DNA from: Paraescarpia echinospica
Taxonomy: Eukaryota > Annelida > Polychaeta > Sabellida > Siboglinidae
Direction of reading: 5' to 3'
Assembly (NCBI GenBank): GCA_020002185.1
Contig: CM034537.1
Span: 65,902,539-65,966,538 of the forward strand
DNA length: 64,000 bases
Part shown: in pieces, positions 44,723-54,448 of the stretch
Position numbering within the stretch: position 1 is the first letter of the stretch
Layout of the letters: each line of letters opens with the position of its first letter
Program-made: the position numbers and the translations under genes
The notes under the pieces: generated by a model
Seen by the model: only the letters and a program-made list of their open reading frames with translations
Databases searched by the model: none
What the model was told of the DNA's origin: nothing

Positions 44723-45061
44723 ATGGAGAAACTTATGTACGAAATGGCCAGTCGCGTGTATGAAGCCGGAAACAAGGATACGGCTATACGTGTCCGTGGG
44801 GCGGCCTCGATCATGTCGAATTTCTACCCGTGTCGAGTCGAGGCATACGGTCGGGTGTTCAGCTCGGTCGAGCACGCCTATCAGTTTAGAAAGGCAATGT
44901 TTAATGAAGACGAAGAAGAAGCGGAGTATATCAAAGAGGCGTGATCGGCTTACATAGCGTAGCGAAGAAGCTACCTCATCAGGAAAACGAGAACGGGGAA
45001 CGAATGGGACGCCGTTAGGGTCGAATGTATGAAGGCTCTGTTAATGGCCAAGTTCGGGTAG
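44723..45061 (+). pseudogene. NADAR-domain protein (YbiA-like), truncated, two in-frame stops
   Basis: The first gene inside the left repeat. From ATG 44,723 one frame runs to TAG at 45,059, broken only by TGA at 44,942 and TAG at 44,957. Diagnostic NADAR signatures are SNFYPCRVEAYGRVFSSVEH followed by AYQFRKA (residues 32-58) and, after the stops, EWDAVRVECMKALLMAKF. NADAR domains (DUF1768) act on ADP-ribose derivatives. Known members include YbiA-type N-glycosidases of riboflavin metabolism and NADAR antitoxins that remove ADP-ribose from guanine in DNA. Full domains are about 140-150 residues, and here the C-terminal third is missing. In a virus-like element a role in reversing host ADP-ribosylation is plausible but inferred. 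The same GC-rich composition as the flanking viral genes argues it is genuine cargo. Confidence 0.8.
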
Positions 45062-45099
45062 GTAGTCGTCGTCGGCGTAGTCGCAGCAGCAGTCTTTTT

Positions 45100-45117
45100 C
45101 TCTTTATATATATGTAT
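45100..45117 (+). promoter_or_regulatory. TATA-like element before integrase
   Basis: CTTTATATATATGTATAT lies 31 bases before the integrase ATG at 45,148 in otherwise GC-rich sequence. A promoter for the integrase is inferred. Confidence 0.4.
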
Positions 45118-45147
45118 ATTATTTGATGTAAATCGGTCAGATTCCCC

Positions 45148-46267
45148 ATGGGGGCGATGGTGCCCCGGAGGCGTCGTCGTCGTACGCAACGAAACCTTCA
45201 ACGGAAGTCGCGCCCTCAACACGACCTACTGACGCGTGTCTATTTCGATCCGAAACAGGTGGGGAGTTACGGCGGCGTCGACGCGCTACACCGAACGACT
45301 CTAGTACCGAAACCGACCGTCAAGCGGTGGTTGACGGAACAAGACGCCTATACCCTTCACAAACCGGTCAAACGACGGTGCGTTGTTGTGGGCGGTCGAA
45401 ACCAACAGTGGCAAGTCGATCTCGTCGACGTAGCTAACCTAAAAAAGCACAACGACGGGACGACATTTCTATTGACGGTCTATAGACGTCTTCTCGAAGC
45501 GGGCGTGGTGCGCTCCGTTGAAGAGTAAAACCGGTCAGGCGCTCGTTACGGCTTTCAAGGACCTGCTGCAGCAGCAACAACCGCCGAACGCGCTGCAGAC
45601 CGACAAGGGCACGGAGTTTCTCAACATACCCTTTCAGAAACTCTTGAAGGCGCACGGCGTCCACCACTTTGTGGCCCACAACGAAGATACCAAAGCGAGC
45701 ATCGTGGAGCGATTCAATCGGACGCTGAAGACCCGCATGTGGAGGTACTTCACGAAGCATCAGACGTTGAGGTACGTGGAGGCGTTGCCCGACCTCGTGC
45801 GGTCGTACAACAACGCCTACCATCGAATCATCGGTAGGACGCCAGCGAATGTCGACGCCGCGAACCAGGAGAGCGTGTGGCAACGGCTGTACGGCGGTGG
45901 CGGGGGTCGAGGCAAGCCGAAACTGCGAGAGGGAGACCGCGTACGCATTAGCAAGGCGAAGGGGCGATTCAAGAAGGGGTATATGGCTAAATGGAGCAAA
46001 GAGCTCTTCACTGTCGTAGAATCGCACGCGTACGCTCCTCCCGTTTACCGATTGATGGACGACGCCGAGACGGTACTAGACGGAATCTTCTACGAAACGG
46101 AGCTACAAAAAGTAATCGTCTCGAAGGATAAACTGTATCGGGTGGAGGCGGTTCTACAAAGGCGACGACGTGGTCAGGGTGAAGAGGTGCTCGTGAAATG
46201 GTCTGGTTATCCGGCCTCTTTCAACAGCTGGATCGACGCCATGGCGCTCGTGGACTATAAGAGGTAG
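45148..46267 (+). pseudogene. Polinton integrase with C-terminal chromodomain (one frameshift)
   Basis: Retrovirus-type DDE integrase that inserts the element. From ATG 45,148, an arginine-rich tail precedes the GSYGGVDALHR segment and QDAYTLHKPVKRR, both typical of Polinton integrases. The catalytic residues lie in NQQWQVDLVDVA (first Asp, about 45,418), LQTDKGTEF (second Asp, about 45,600) and SIVERFNR (Glu, about 45,710). A chromodomain (LYRVEAVLQRRRRGQGEEVL, then VKWSGYP, 46,135-46,245) ends the protein and in this family may guide insertion to chromatin. One extra base near 45,481 shifts the frame, and the first frame then stops at 45,526. Everything after is open to TAG 46,265. Length, about 370 codons, is normal. 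Confidence 0.93.
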
Positions 46268-46622
46268 GCGTCATGCCGCTTTGGATACGACACTCGGGGT
46301 GCTGGCGACTTTCTTCATTTTTTTTATACGATAAAGGGAGGGTGCTACTGTATTGACTGATCGCAGTCGCGCTACGAACACAGACGAGGTGACAACGATC
46401 GACGATGGCGTCTCTGCGGTAACGAGCGCCCCAAAACCGATGCCGCGTTGGATGCGACACTCGGGGTGCTGGCGACTGCACGAAGCGGGGCTGTGCAACG
46501 GCTCTTCAATATTTATAAAGGGAAGGTGCTGTATTAACAGTCGCGCTACGATGACCGACGAGGTGACAACGATCGACGACGTCGACGCAACCGATGCCCC
46601 CGTCGACGAACACGTTCCATAG
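46268..46622. repeat. Diverged tandem duplication before the membrane-protein gene
   Basis: ATGCCGCTTTGGATACGACA (46,273) and ATGCCGCGTTGGATGCGACA (46,440) begin two units, each continuing GCACTCGGGGTGCTGGCGAC. Each then has a TATAAAGGGA-type segment, GTCGCGCTACG and GACGAGGTGACAACGATCGA. The unit is about 167 bp. It duplicates the promoter and first codons of the next gene. Confidence 0.85.
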
Positions 46623-46844
46623 CGTCTCTGCGGTAACGAGTACCCGAAAGCCGAGATCGTCTTCCTGTGTCAGATCGTCGTCCTGTACACGGCCATCCTG
46701 GTCAGTATATACAATCTATCGCGCGGCCAGGGCGACTCCAATCTGTGGACGGCGCTGCTGAGTAGCTGCCTCGGTTACCTACTGCCGAATCCGTCTATGA
46801 AACGCGATGGTGTCGTCCGATTTTTATTTGACGCTGCCGAGTAA
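46551..46844 (+). pseudogene. Small Polinton membrane protein, one in-frame stop
   Basis: The frame from ATG 46,551 has a TAG at 46,620 and then runs to TAA at 46,842, 97 residues in all. An acidic N-terminus (MTDEVTTIDDVDATDAP) precedes one transmembrane helix (VFLCQIVVLYTAILVSIYNL, about residues 35-54). A conserved C-terminal motif LWTALLSSCLGYLLPNPS follows. Short proteins with this LLSS-x-GYLLPNP motif occur beside capsid genes in Polintons and adintoviruses, as I recall. Their role is not established. The gene end overlaps the penton start. Confidence 0.75.
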
Positions 46845-47666
46845 CGCCGCAATGAAAGACCACCCCGACAACACGCTGGCTCACTACATCACGACTCAAC
46901 CGCAAGGCGTCGATCTATCGGGCCAGTGGGAATGCGGGCTGGTATAGCTACAGTACCCGCACACCTGGTACAACGTGTCAAAAGAAGACACCGTCATCTA
47001 GTTGTCTTGCGAACAGGAGGAAGAAAACGTTTTCCGAGCCACCGACGGGACCCTGATTTACCGCACCTGTACCATCCCTCACGGTTTCTACAACAACGCT
47101 TACGAGTTGATGTATAAAATCAACGCGGGGCTAGAGAAGGTGAGCACAGAGCAAACGTGCGCTACAGCCCGATCTCTATCCGCATAACGCTGCGTTTGTC
47201 GAAGGGTGTCGAATTTTCCATACCCCTCCAGAGTTCCCTGACAAGCATGCTCGGGTTCCGCTCGTGCGTTATAAAAAGTCCCGAAGTGCAGACGGGCCTA
47301 CAGCTCGACCCGTGGACCACCTTCTTCCCCTGCGGCGAAGGCGCGTTCACCTTCGAGCACGAGGGCTCGTCCGCGGTGGACATGCATCAGGGACTCGACA
47401 CACTGTACGTATACACGGACATCGTCGAATCGCGCATCGTCGGCGACGCTTTCGCCCCGCTACTCCGAAGCATCCTCATCCACGGCTCGCACGGGACCAC
47501 CGTCTCGAATACATTCGATCGCGTCCAATACGTACCCCTACTGCAGAAACAGTTCGGCACGATCGAAATAGATATAAGGGACGGCCTCGGTCGTCCGATA
47601 CCATTCGAACAGGGGAAAATCGTGGTGACGCTTCACATCAGACGATGTAAAACGAAGCTGTTTTGA
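46807..47666 (+). pseudogene. Penton-like minor capsid protein (single jelly-roll), broken
   Basis: Start chosen at ATG 46,807 because the following frame gives the conserved TLPSNAAMKDHPDNTLAHY opening; it overlaps the preceding gene by 38 bases. The first half contains LSGQWECGLV and the PHTWYNV segment, with TAG codons at 46,948 and 46,999. A one-base shift near 47,155 moves to the frame running to TGA at 47,664. That half holds the well-conserved LYVYTDIVESRIVGDAFAPLL, HGSHG and IEIDIRDGLGRPIPFEQGK-type motifs. In Polintons this protein is predicted to form virion vertices. Length, about 286 codons, is normal. Confidence 0.88.
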
Positions 47667-48085
47667 TGGCGAGGGCCGACAGTTCCGTGTACGAGGACTA
47701 CTATGCACGGCAGGTCGGCGGCAACCTAACGGTATTCGTCGGTTCTAGAGTGCAGCGGGGTCACGGCATGGGGAATCTCTTCGGGAGCCTGTTTCGAAGT
47801 GCAATGCCGCTTATCAAGAGAGGGGCATTGGCGCTGGGAAAGCGGGCTCTTAAGACGGGCGTCCGCGTGGCGCGGGACGTCGTCGACGGGCGGGGTCTGA
47901 AACAGTCAGTGAAACGGCGCGAGAAACAGGTGGGGGCCGACCTTCTGGACGGACTGCTGAATAAGCAGGCGCCGCAGCCGAAACGACGACGACGTATAAA
48001 ACCACCGGGCAGAGCGCCGACGACCAGTATGACGAAACGTCCCCGCAAGAAACAGATGCCTCCAAGCGACATATTCACCGAATAG
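47666..48085 (+). CDS. Protein-X/VI-like basic virion protein, intact
   Basis: ATG at 47,666 overlaps the penton stop (TGATG). The product is 139 residues. YYARQVGGNLTVFVGSRVQR (residues 13-32) and GNLFGSLFRSAMPLIKRGAL followed by ALGKRALKTGVRVARDVVDG (36-75) match a conserved Polinton protein. That protein has been likened to adenovirus pX/pVI, with an amphipathic helix thought to be membrane-active or DNA-binding. The C-terminus is very lysine/arginine-rich (KRRRRIKPPGR). Apart from NADAR-free composition differences it looks like its neighbours, and it is the only capsid-cluster gene without an obvious break. Confidence 0.85.
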   Translation: MARADSSVYEDYYARQVGGNLTVFVGSRVQRGHGMGNLFGSLFRSAMPLIKRGALALGKRALKTGVRVARDVVDGRGLKQSVKRREKQVGADLLDGLLNKQAPQPKRRRRIKPPGRAPTTSMTKRPRKKQMPPSDIFTE

Positions 48086-48086
48086 A

Positions 48087-49383
48087 ATGGCATTCGTGCA
48101 TCGACAGTCGTGCGAGGGCCTAAAAAGTGAACTGGACCTGTTCACCGTCCCGATGACGCAGACGAGCATCGATAACGGCCAGTGGATCGACCATCAACCC
48201 GTGACTGCCCTCGATGCGGGCGGTCCTATCGAGTTTCTCATTCCGGGATCGGGAGCCGACTATCTGGACCTGGCGGGCGTTAGACTGTACGTACGAGTCA
48301 CAGTGGTGAGGGGGGACGGTACTCCAAGACGACAGTCCGGTGGGACCGGTCAATAACTTCCTGCACTCGCTCTTCAGTCAAGTCGACGTGTCGCTGAACG
48401 GTACGCTCGTGACTCCGTCGACTAACACGTATCCGTATCGGGCCTACATCGAGCCCTTGTTGAGCTACGGCGCCGATGCCAAGAAGACCCAGCTCGAGGT
48501 TGGCCTGTGATGTAAGGACACCGCCGGGCACATGGAGGCGCTCGCGGACGAAAACGAGGGGTACACGCGGCGGCGCGAGCACATCCGGGGCAGCCGGGAG
48601 GTGGAACTTTTCGGACGCCTGCACGCTGACGTGTTCATGCAAGACCACTACCTGCTGAACGGGGTCGACGTGAAACTCCGACTTGTGCGAAGCAAGGACG
48701 CTTTCGCGCTCTTGGCGGCGGGCGCCAATCCGGGGTTCAAAATCGTGCTGCTGGAGACCTTCCTGCAGGTGCGAAAAGCCAGGGTGAACGCGGCCCTTCA
48801 GCTCGGTCACATCAAAGCGCTGACGCAGGGGACGGGCAAGTATCCGCCACGCCGAGTCGACTGCAAGGTGTTCTAGATACCGCAGGGCACCATGTCTCAC
48901 ACTCACGAGAACGTCTGGTTGGGGGTGCTGCCGAAACGCGTGTTCCTGTGCCTGATCGACAACGACGCCTATAACGGGACCTACAATAAAAAATCGTTTA
49001 ACGCGAACCACAACGACATCAACTTCCTCGCCCTCTTCGTCGACGGACGCCAGATGCCGAGCAAGCAGCTGCAGCCGAACTTCGCAACGAAGGCCTACGT
49101 CAGAAGCTATCTGAACCTCTTCGCGGCGACTGGGAAGGCGTACGAGGACGAGGGCAACGACCTGACATGCGCCGATTTCGGGGGCGGATACGCCATCATC
49201 GGCTTCGACCTGTCGGCGGATTGTTGCGACGGTGACCATTTCAACGTCGTGCGCAAGGGGACCCTACGCGTGGAGGCGCACTTCGCGGCGGCACTACCGC
49301 GGACGGTGAACGTCGTCGTGTACGGCGAGTTCAAGACGGAGCTAGAGATCGACAGGAACCGCAACGTTGTGTACGACTACTGA
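48087..49383 (+). pseudogene. Major capsid protein (double jelly-roll), broken
   Basis: ATG 48,087 lies one base after the previous stop. Family signatures are ELDLFTVPMTQTSIDNGQWI (residues 15-34), GGPIEFLIPGSGADYLDLAG and LFSQVDVSLNGTLVTPSTNT (about 48,380). Later ones are LNGVDVKLRLVRSKDAFAL (about 48,660) and GFDLSADCCDGDHFNVVRKG (about 49,205). These match the Polinton major capsid protein, related to the C. elegans F54H12.2 transposon protein. It forms pseudo-hexameric trimers with a double jelly-roll. Breaks: a frameshift near 48,320, TGA at 48,508 and TAG at 48,874; otherwise open to TGA 49,381. Length, about 430 codons, is close to full. Confidence 0.92.
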
Positions 49384-49385
49384 GC

Positions 49386-49749
49386 ATGGATACGTTTCAG
49401 CTCATGTGCCGTCTGGAGATCGATAATTTCACTAAAATCGTCGTCTTCGGCGTAATGCCTAAAGACGAGCTCCGCGGCCGGCGGCCGGCGGCTCACCACC
49501 TACCCGGCGGCCTTCGTGTGCAACACCGACGACGGCGGCGAGCCGGGGAAACACTGGGTCGCCGTCTACGTGGACGCGAACCGGCAAGGCGAGTACTTCG
49601 ATTCGTACGGACTGCCGCCGCTGCACGCCGACTTTCGTACCTTCCTGCGCCGTAACTGCGACTCTTGGACGTACAACGACAAGAGACTGCAGAGCGCGGC
49701 GTCTAACGTATGCGGACAATATTGCGTTACCTACCTACTCCTCCGATGA
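49386..49749 (+). pseudogene. Adenain-like cysteine protease, one frameshift
   Basis: ATG 49,386 is two bases after the capsid stop. The start has the typical MDTFQLMCRLEIDNFTKIVV opening. After a frameshift near 49,475 the catalytic part is in another frame to TGA 49,747. It has GKHWVAVYVDANRQGEYFDS (catalytic His, then Asp region, 49,546-49,605) and SNVCGQYCVTYLLL (catalytic Cys, about 49,709). In adenoviruses and Polintons this protease matures capsid proteins. Length, about 120 codons, is near the family norm. Confidence 0.88.
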
Positions 49750-50060
49750 CGCGGCATGCCGTTAAGTGTTTTCAAGACACTATTCGGCACCGATAGGGTG
49801 GCTAACGACTGTCTCGTATTCAACTGGCTAAAACCGCATTGAATGTACCGCTTACTATCCGGGCCCACATAGGGTGGCTAAAACCGCATTGAATGTATCG
49901 CTTATTAGTAAATAAAAAACGATGAAAAAAATCGGTGGTTTTCACTCTTTTTATTAGTCCCTACCTATACATACATACATAAATACATATCCTACCCATA
50001 AGGAGGGGGATGGCCCTAGGTAGGGTAGGAGTAGGGTAATGTTAGGGTAGGGTAGAGGAG
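49750..50060. terminator. Convergent polyadenylation region
   Basis: Between the convergent gene blocks lies AATAAA on the plus strand (49,911) and AATAAA on the minus strand (49,950-49,955), 33 bases apart. Each lies at a suitable distance from the last gene of its strand. Two diverged copies of GGCTAAAACCGCATTGAATG (49,827 and 49,876) precede the signals. A GGTAGGG-rich stretch at 50,015-50,060 follows. Confidence 0.65.
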
Positions 50061-52353
50061 TTATATGAGTAGGGGCTCCGTAATGACCCCGTCGTCGAGC
50101 ACGCGTCGCTTGGCGTCGAAGTAGCTCAACGCGGCGCGCTCCTGAATGTACGTTAACACGGACGATTCCTTTACTTGGAAGCCGCGGTTCCATCCACAGC
50201 ACGGCGAGGAACGTGTCCTTGTCGATGTCGTTCTGGCTCTTGCTCAACCCCTTCGCACTGTACTTATCCCCCGCCGCACCGAAACAGTAGTAGGTCTTGC
50301 TGGAGAGCGCGACAATACTGCGACCGGACCATTCCTCTTTGAAGAGGCCCGGCGTTCTCTTATCGGTCCGCCTGTTCAACGTAGAGGCAATCGGGCACGA
50401 CGACGTCAAGTTGTCGAAAGCGGCGATCGTTGATCAGCGTCGAAGCACCGGCGATCGTGCAGTACTTGATGTCCCTGTGGAGATCCCGCAGTTTCCGCAG
50501 GTCGTCCAGGTAATCGTAGGGAAAGTGACCCTTTGTCACCTCGCAACCGTACACCTTCAGGAACTTATCGTAGCTAAAACCGGGGGCCAGGTAGTTGGTG
50601 ATGTCCAGGAACTTGAGCGTCTCCGTCCCTAGACACATGAAATTGTTTTGACGTTTGATCGTGAAGGCCGACGACACGTCCTGCCCGCCGCCCATGAGAA
50701 GGGGGTGAGATACTTCTTGACAACGTTCAGGTCGTACTTGCCCGAGTTGAAACCGTGAAAGGGGAGCTGGCGCAGGTAGGCCCACAGGCGCTCGGTGAGT
50801 ACGGTGTACGGGTCCTATTCCCGCCGACTGTTCTTGACACTTGTGGTCCCATTCGGTTTCGTGCGCGCTGATCTCTTCGCTGCCGCGCTCACCGTCTCCA
50901 GGGCGGCGATCAGGAGCTTCGCGACCTCGTTCGAATCCCCGGTCGTGACGAAACACCGCGCCGCCTCGTGGCCGGGGACGTTCGAGGCGATATTCAAGCT
51001 GAGAAGTTCGTGTCGGGCAAGCCACCGGCATTTGGCGCTGTCGGCCGGTAGGTCACGCGTGTCGAAGTAGCATTCAAAGTCGAAAGTCGCCTTATACGGA
51101 TAGTAGCGCAGAGAGTCATCCACGTCGATACCTTCGTCTGCCAGCTGTTGAAACACGGACGGCCTCGGATGGTAGACCCCGCCGGGGTAGACGTGGCGGA
51201 CGCCTCCCTCGCACGTCGCTTCATCGCCGCACTTACTGCATCGGTACGAATGACAGAACAGTGAAACGTCCTGTATGTACGAATAGTGTGTGTTGTACAA
51301 GTTCATGTTCATAGTAGTGGGATAACGATAGATCGAACGACGGACCAGTTCGGCGGTCGGCTTCCCGGGTTCCGCCTCCTCCGCCAGTCGATACACGATC
51401 ACGTTGGTTTTACAGACCGTCTCCATCCGATCGAGCTCCGTCAGAGGAACGCCGGCGAACTCGTCGGCACTCACCCCTGCGAAGTAGTACGCGTAAAGCT
51501 TTAAGGTCGGGGCTCTCAAAGCGGCTACGTCAGCGCCCCCATGAAGCGCCAGACAGCGGAAGAGGAACAGGTTATCGGTGTAGGGCCTATTGTGTGTATC
51601 TTTCTCTAGAGTGATAACCGCCTTGGTGGCGCGAAGGTAGGCGGGGAGTCGCACGTCGAGACAGCCGATAGGATGGTGGATGATGGCGTTGAGAAAGAAG
51701 ATCGCGTTACTCACCAGTTCGGCCGTCCACCCCGCTATGACGTACTGTAGAACGTCGGGTTGTCGGACGCGTTCGAGAAACCGTTCGAAAGAGTGACTAC
51801 TGGTAATCAGAGCGGGTGACTCGAGGTAACGACCGCAGCAGTTACACGACGAATGAAAGTATCTGTAACGTCTTCTTATGTCTGAGAATAAACCCGAAAC
51901 TTAAGTTAATTTTAAAGGCCCGCGACTGCTCCTCAAACATCAGTCGTAGTGGGGTTCGAGCGTCCCCGTGTCCAAGTCAGTCAGGTGAAAGTTATATCTC
52001 GACTGAATAGTGCCGTGCGCTGTGCACGTGCGTATGCTCGACCAGTGTTCGTGAACGACCCGCCGTAGCACTTCCGACACCGCATCCTCGGGGGCTGCCT
52101 CTTTAAGGGGGCTTTCTCTTTTACTACCGTGCGCCGTTCTCCTATGCCTCAGCATATTTCTACGCTGGCTGTAAGTCTCTCCGCAGGTCGGGCATTCGTG
52201 GTCGTCCCGTGGTTCGCATTTCTTCTTCTTCATATGCTTCGTTACACCGCTACGGTAGACGTAAGCACGATCGCAATTCGGGCATTTGTAGCGTTTGCAT
52301 GTGTGCGCCGCTAGAGGGTCGACGGTACGACCGCATACAGGGCAGACCGCCAT
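50061..52353 (-). pseudogene. Protein-primed DNA polymerase B, palm region deleted
   Basis: It would replicate the element from a protein primer at the terminal repeats. Read leftward from ATG 52,353: three zinc-finger-like units (CPVCG, CPNCD, CPTCG with His/Cys partners), then ARG/HIS-rich N-terminal region and FKINLSFGFILRHK (about 51,910). SNAIFFLNAIIHHPIGCLDV (51,714) and exonuclease motif I (KATFDFECYF, about 51,085) follow. Exonuclease motif II region (FHGFNSGKYDLNVVKKYL, about 50,760-50,700) and LKFLDITNYLAPGFSYDKFL (about 50,610) come next. After about 50,450 it passes directly to the C-terminal end (RTPGLFKEEW, SSKTYYCFG, GLSKSQNDIDKDTFLAVL, stop 50,061). The palm, including the DTD motif, is absent, about 1.2 kb short of normal. 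Frameshifts near 51,940, 51,860, 50,820, 50,690 and 50,390 add to the decay. Confidence 0.92.
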
Positions 52354-53181
52354 CAGGGGGCAGCACTGACAGTCTCCGCAGCGAGTCTCTGCAGCGCGCC
52401 TCTGTCCCAGTCAATGCCGAAACGTTATTAACTTCGTTCGGACCCTAACTACCGCCTATAAACGACGATTCCATCAACTAGGAGTTGGGTGATGACAGCG
52501 CGTAGCGGCGTTGTAAGACACTAGGGGTTGAATGAGTGCATAAGGGCCGCGCTTGTGTGACAACGTAGCGGCAGCCGGGGTGATTGACAAGTGGTTGTAA
52601 ACAACGCCGGATTGCCGACTGCGAGTAGTTTTGTGCGGCGAGCGAGAGAAAGCAGGCGTTTTATTATTATTAATATTATAGGCGCTGAGGACTAGCTGGT
52701 TAACTGTTAGGCGGAAGTTGGTCTCATAGGGGGCTTAGGGGGTTGGTGAATGCGTGCTTGTTCGGGACTTCGTTTCTCCACGGACAGGGGTGGTTTGTTT
52801 CGTAATAAACGAGGCATTTCATACGGTTTCAACATTTTATTATGCGTAGAAAATACAGGTCGAGTGCCTACACCGATCTCTGTGAAATTCTCGTTCACTA
52901 GTGAACGTCGCCTAGATAGCGATACAAGTCTTTCAGCGACTTTACTACAGCAGATACTAATGTTCGTATACAAATGTTTCACCGATGTTACTACAGCAGG
53001 CATTAATGTTCACCAACGTTATGCGTGCGCGACGGGAGCTCGACTGGTACGTTACACTTCGTGCACTTAACATTCACTAAACGAGTCTTTCTAAGTTTGT
53101 ATAGTGCCTACTTTGTTCTACCTTTAACACGCTAATTTTAACGTTTCACTCGTTATTCACCGACCCTTTCTATGTTTACAG
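52354..53181. other. Polinton right arm, no recognised gene
   Basis: GC-rich. A plus frame of 106 codons (52,750-53,070) has unremarkable composition and no family I know. No Walker A motif was seen in any frame I read, so the A32-type packaging ATPase usually found in Polintons is not here. Confidence 0.5.
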
Positions 53182-53818
53182 GACCTACTATTTAAAGGCA
53201 CGAGGCCTTCCCATCACTTGGACGGGCTTTGGGACACCGCCTCCCGTACCCGAGCCCATAGACTGGGACGCGCTCAACGAGTCGTCGTTCCACGGCGTCC
53301 AGGCACCGCCAACCCTCTTTCACCCGCTACCACCACCGCCGCGTAAAGGATTTGGCCGCGTTCTTACCGCTGGTCGAAGCGCTCCGATTATCGCCAGTCG
53401 TGGCCTCTCGCTGCCGCCGCCGCCGCAGCCCCGCGACGGGTTCGGGCGCGCGCTTACCATGGGCCGTGGTCGCGCCGCTCTGCTCGGGCTGCAGCGACCC
53501 CTGCCACCGCCAACACGAGACGGTTTCGGTACGTACATCTGCCCCGCTCGATCACCTTATCCAGGCGGACGGTTCGGGGGACCCCCTAGAGGATACAACG
53601 TTTCCTATCCACCGCTTCGTCTTGCGTTCGCCGACAGTCCGGCTACATCGGACACGAGTACCCCCGTCGACCCCGCCTCCCGGACAAGAGCACCCCCGTT
53701 GACCCCGCCTCCCGACTACCGGACACGAGCAGCCCCGTCGATCCCGCCTCCCCGCCTATCGGAGGTCATTTCCTCCCGTACAAACGTCTTACCTAGGAGG
53801 GTAACATTAAGCACCTAA
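53182..53818 (+). CDS. Proline-rich protein with internal repeats, unknown, 5' end uncertain
   Basis: An open frame of 211 codons ends at TAA 53,816. It has no ATG in its first 92 codons but follows CTATGTTTACAG, a good splice acceptor, so it may be a second exon. It contains three diverged repeats of the type PPPP-x-x-(R/K)-x-GFGRxLTxGR (about 53,328, 53,415 and 53,505; for example LPPPPQPRDGFGRALTMGRG). A tail rich in TP, PP and arginine follows (TPVDPASRTRAPPLTPPP). Low-complexity and probably disordered. It sits between polymerase and right repeat, where Polintons hold variable cargo. The frame is uninterrupted, unlike most neighbours, but high GC content favours long chance frames. Confidence 0.45.
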
Positions 53819-54448
53819 CATGTAGAGATGGCACGAGATTTTCCATAGGTGAACTCTTTATACTATACATGATGTTTACTGTAGTCTATTAAAATATACT
53901 TTACCGTCTCCTTTTCCTTCCTTCGCATTGTAGTCATCGATAATCCACTACGAGGATCGCTTCAGCTTACCAGTACAGCAAGCTGCTAGAGTATACTCCG
54001 ATAAAATAAAACGCCTGGTCGCCGCACACTTTCGCTTTAACAGTCTATTTCCTAGCCACCCCACAGTACGATTAAATAAACCGCCTGGTATCCCGGCCAG
54101 CTCGCGCCGTCAGTCGCTATTATTAGCCTACCGTTCCGGCTCCTACATAAAGTCGTACTTTGGCCTTCGACGGGGCCCGCCGCATTTAGCCTGCAACGGG
54201 ATCGTTTCTAGGTTACTCCACTGCTGTCGATCATAGCTACCGGCGCCCGGTTTGTTGTGAAATGAGATACCGACTACATGGTTAGTGCGCTACCGCAGTA
54301 GGGCCCTTGTCAAAAGTCCCTAATACTAGACCTAGTTACCCTTTCTTTCTTACCCTACAGGTGCCCCTACACCGTTTTTTTTACGATATTGCAACCCCCT
54401 ACATAACCACACATACACTCACACATAACCACACATACATAACCACAC
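53819..54448. other. Polinton right arm, subterminal DNA
   Basis: No gene recognised. Two blocks near 54,000 and 54,070 share AATAAAxCGCCTGGT. An ATAACCACACATAC-type minisatellite occupies 54,397-54,448 next to the terminal repeat. Confidence 0.5.

Noticed and set aside
48298..49239. 313-codon minus-strand frame, the longest open frame in the Polinton
   Set aside because: It is antisense to the major capsid gene. GC-rich coding DNA often leaves the opposite strand open, and the plus-strand translation matches a known family.
52354..53181. Possible packaging ATPase in the Polinton right arm
   Set aside because: No Walker A or B motif was seen in the frames examined; remaining frames look random.
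53320..53538. Glycine-rich minus-strand frame
   Set aside because: Shadow of the proline-rich plus-strand frame in GC-rich repeats.
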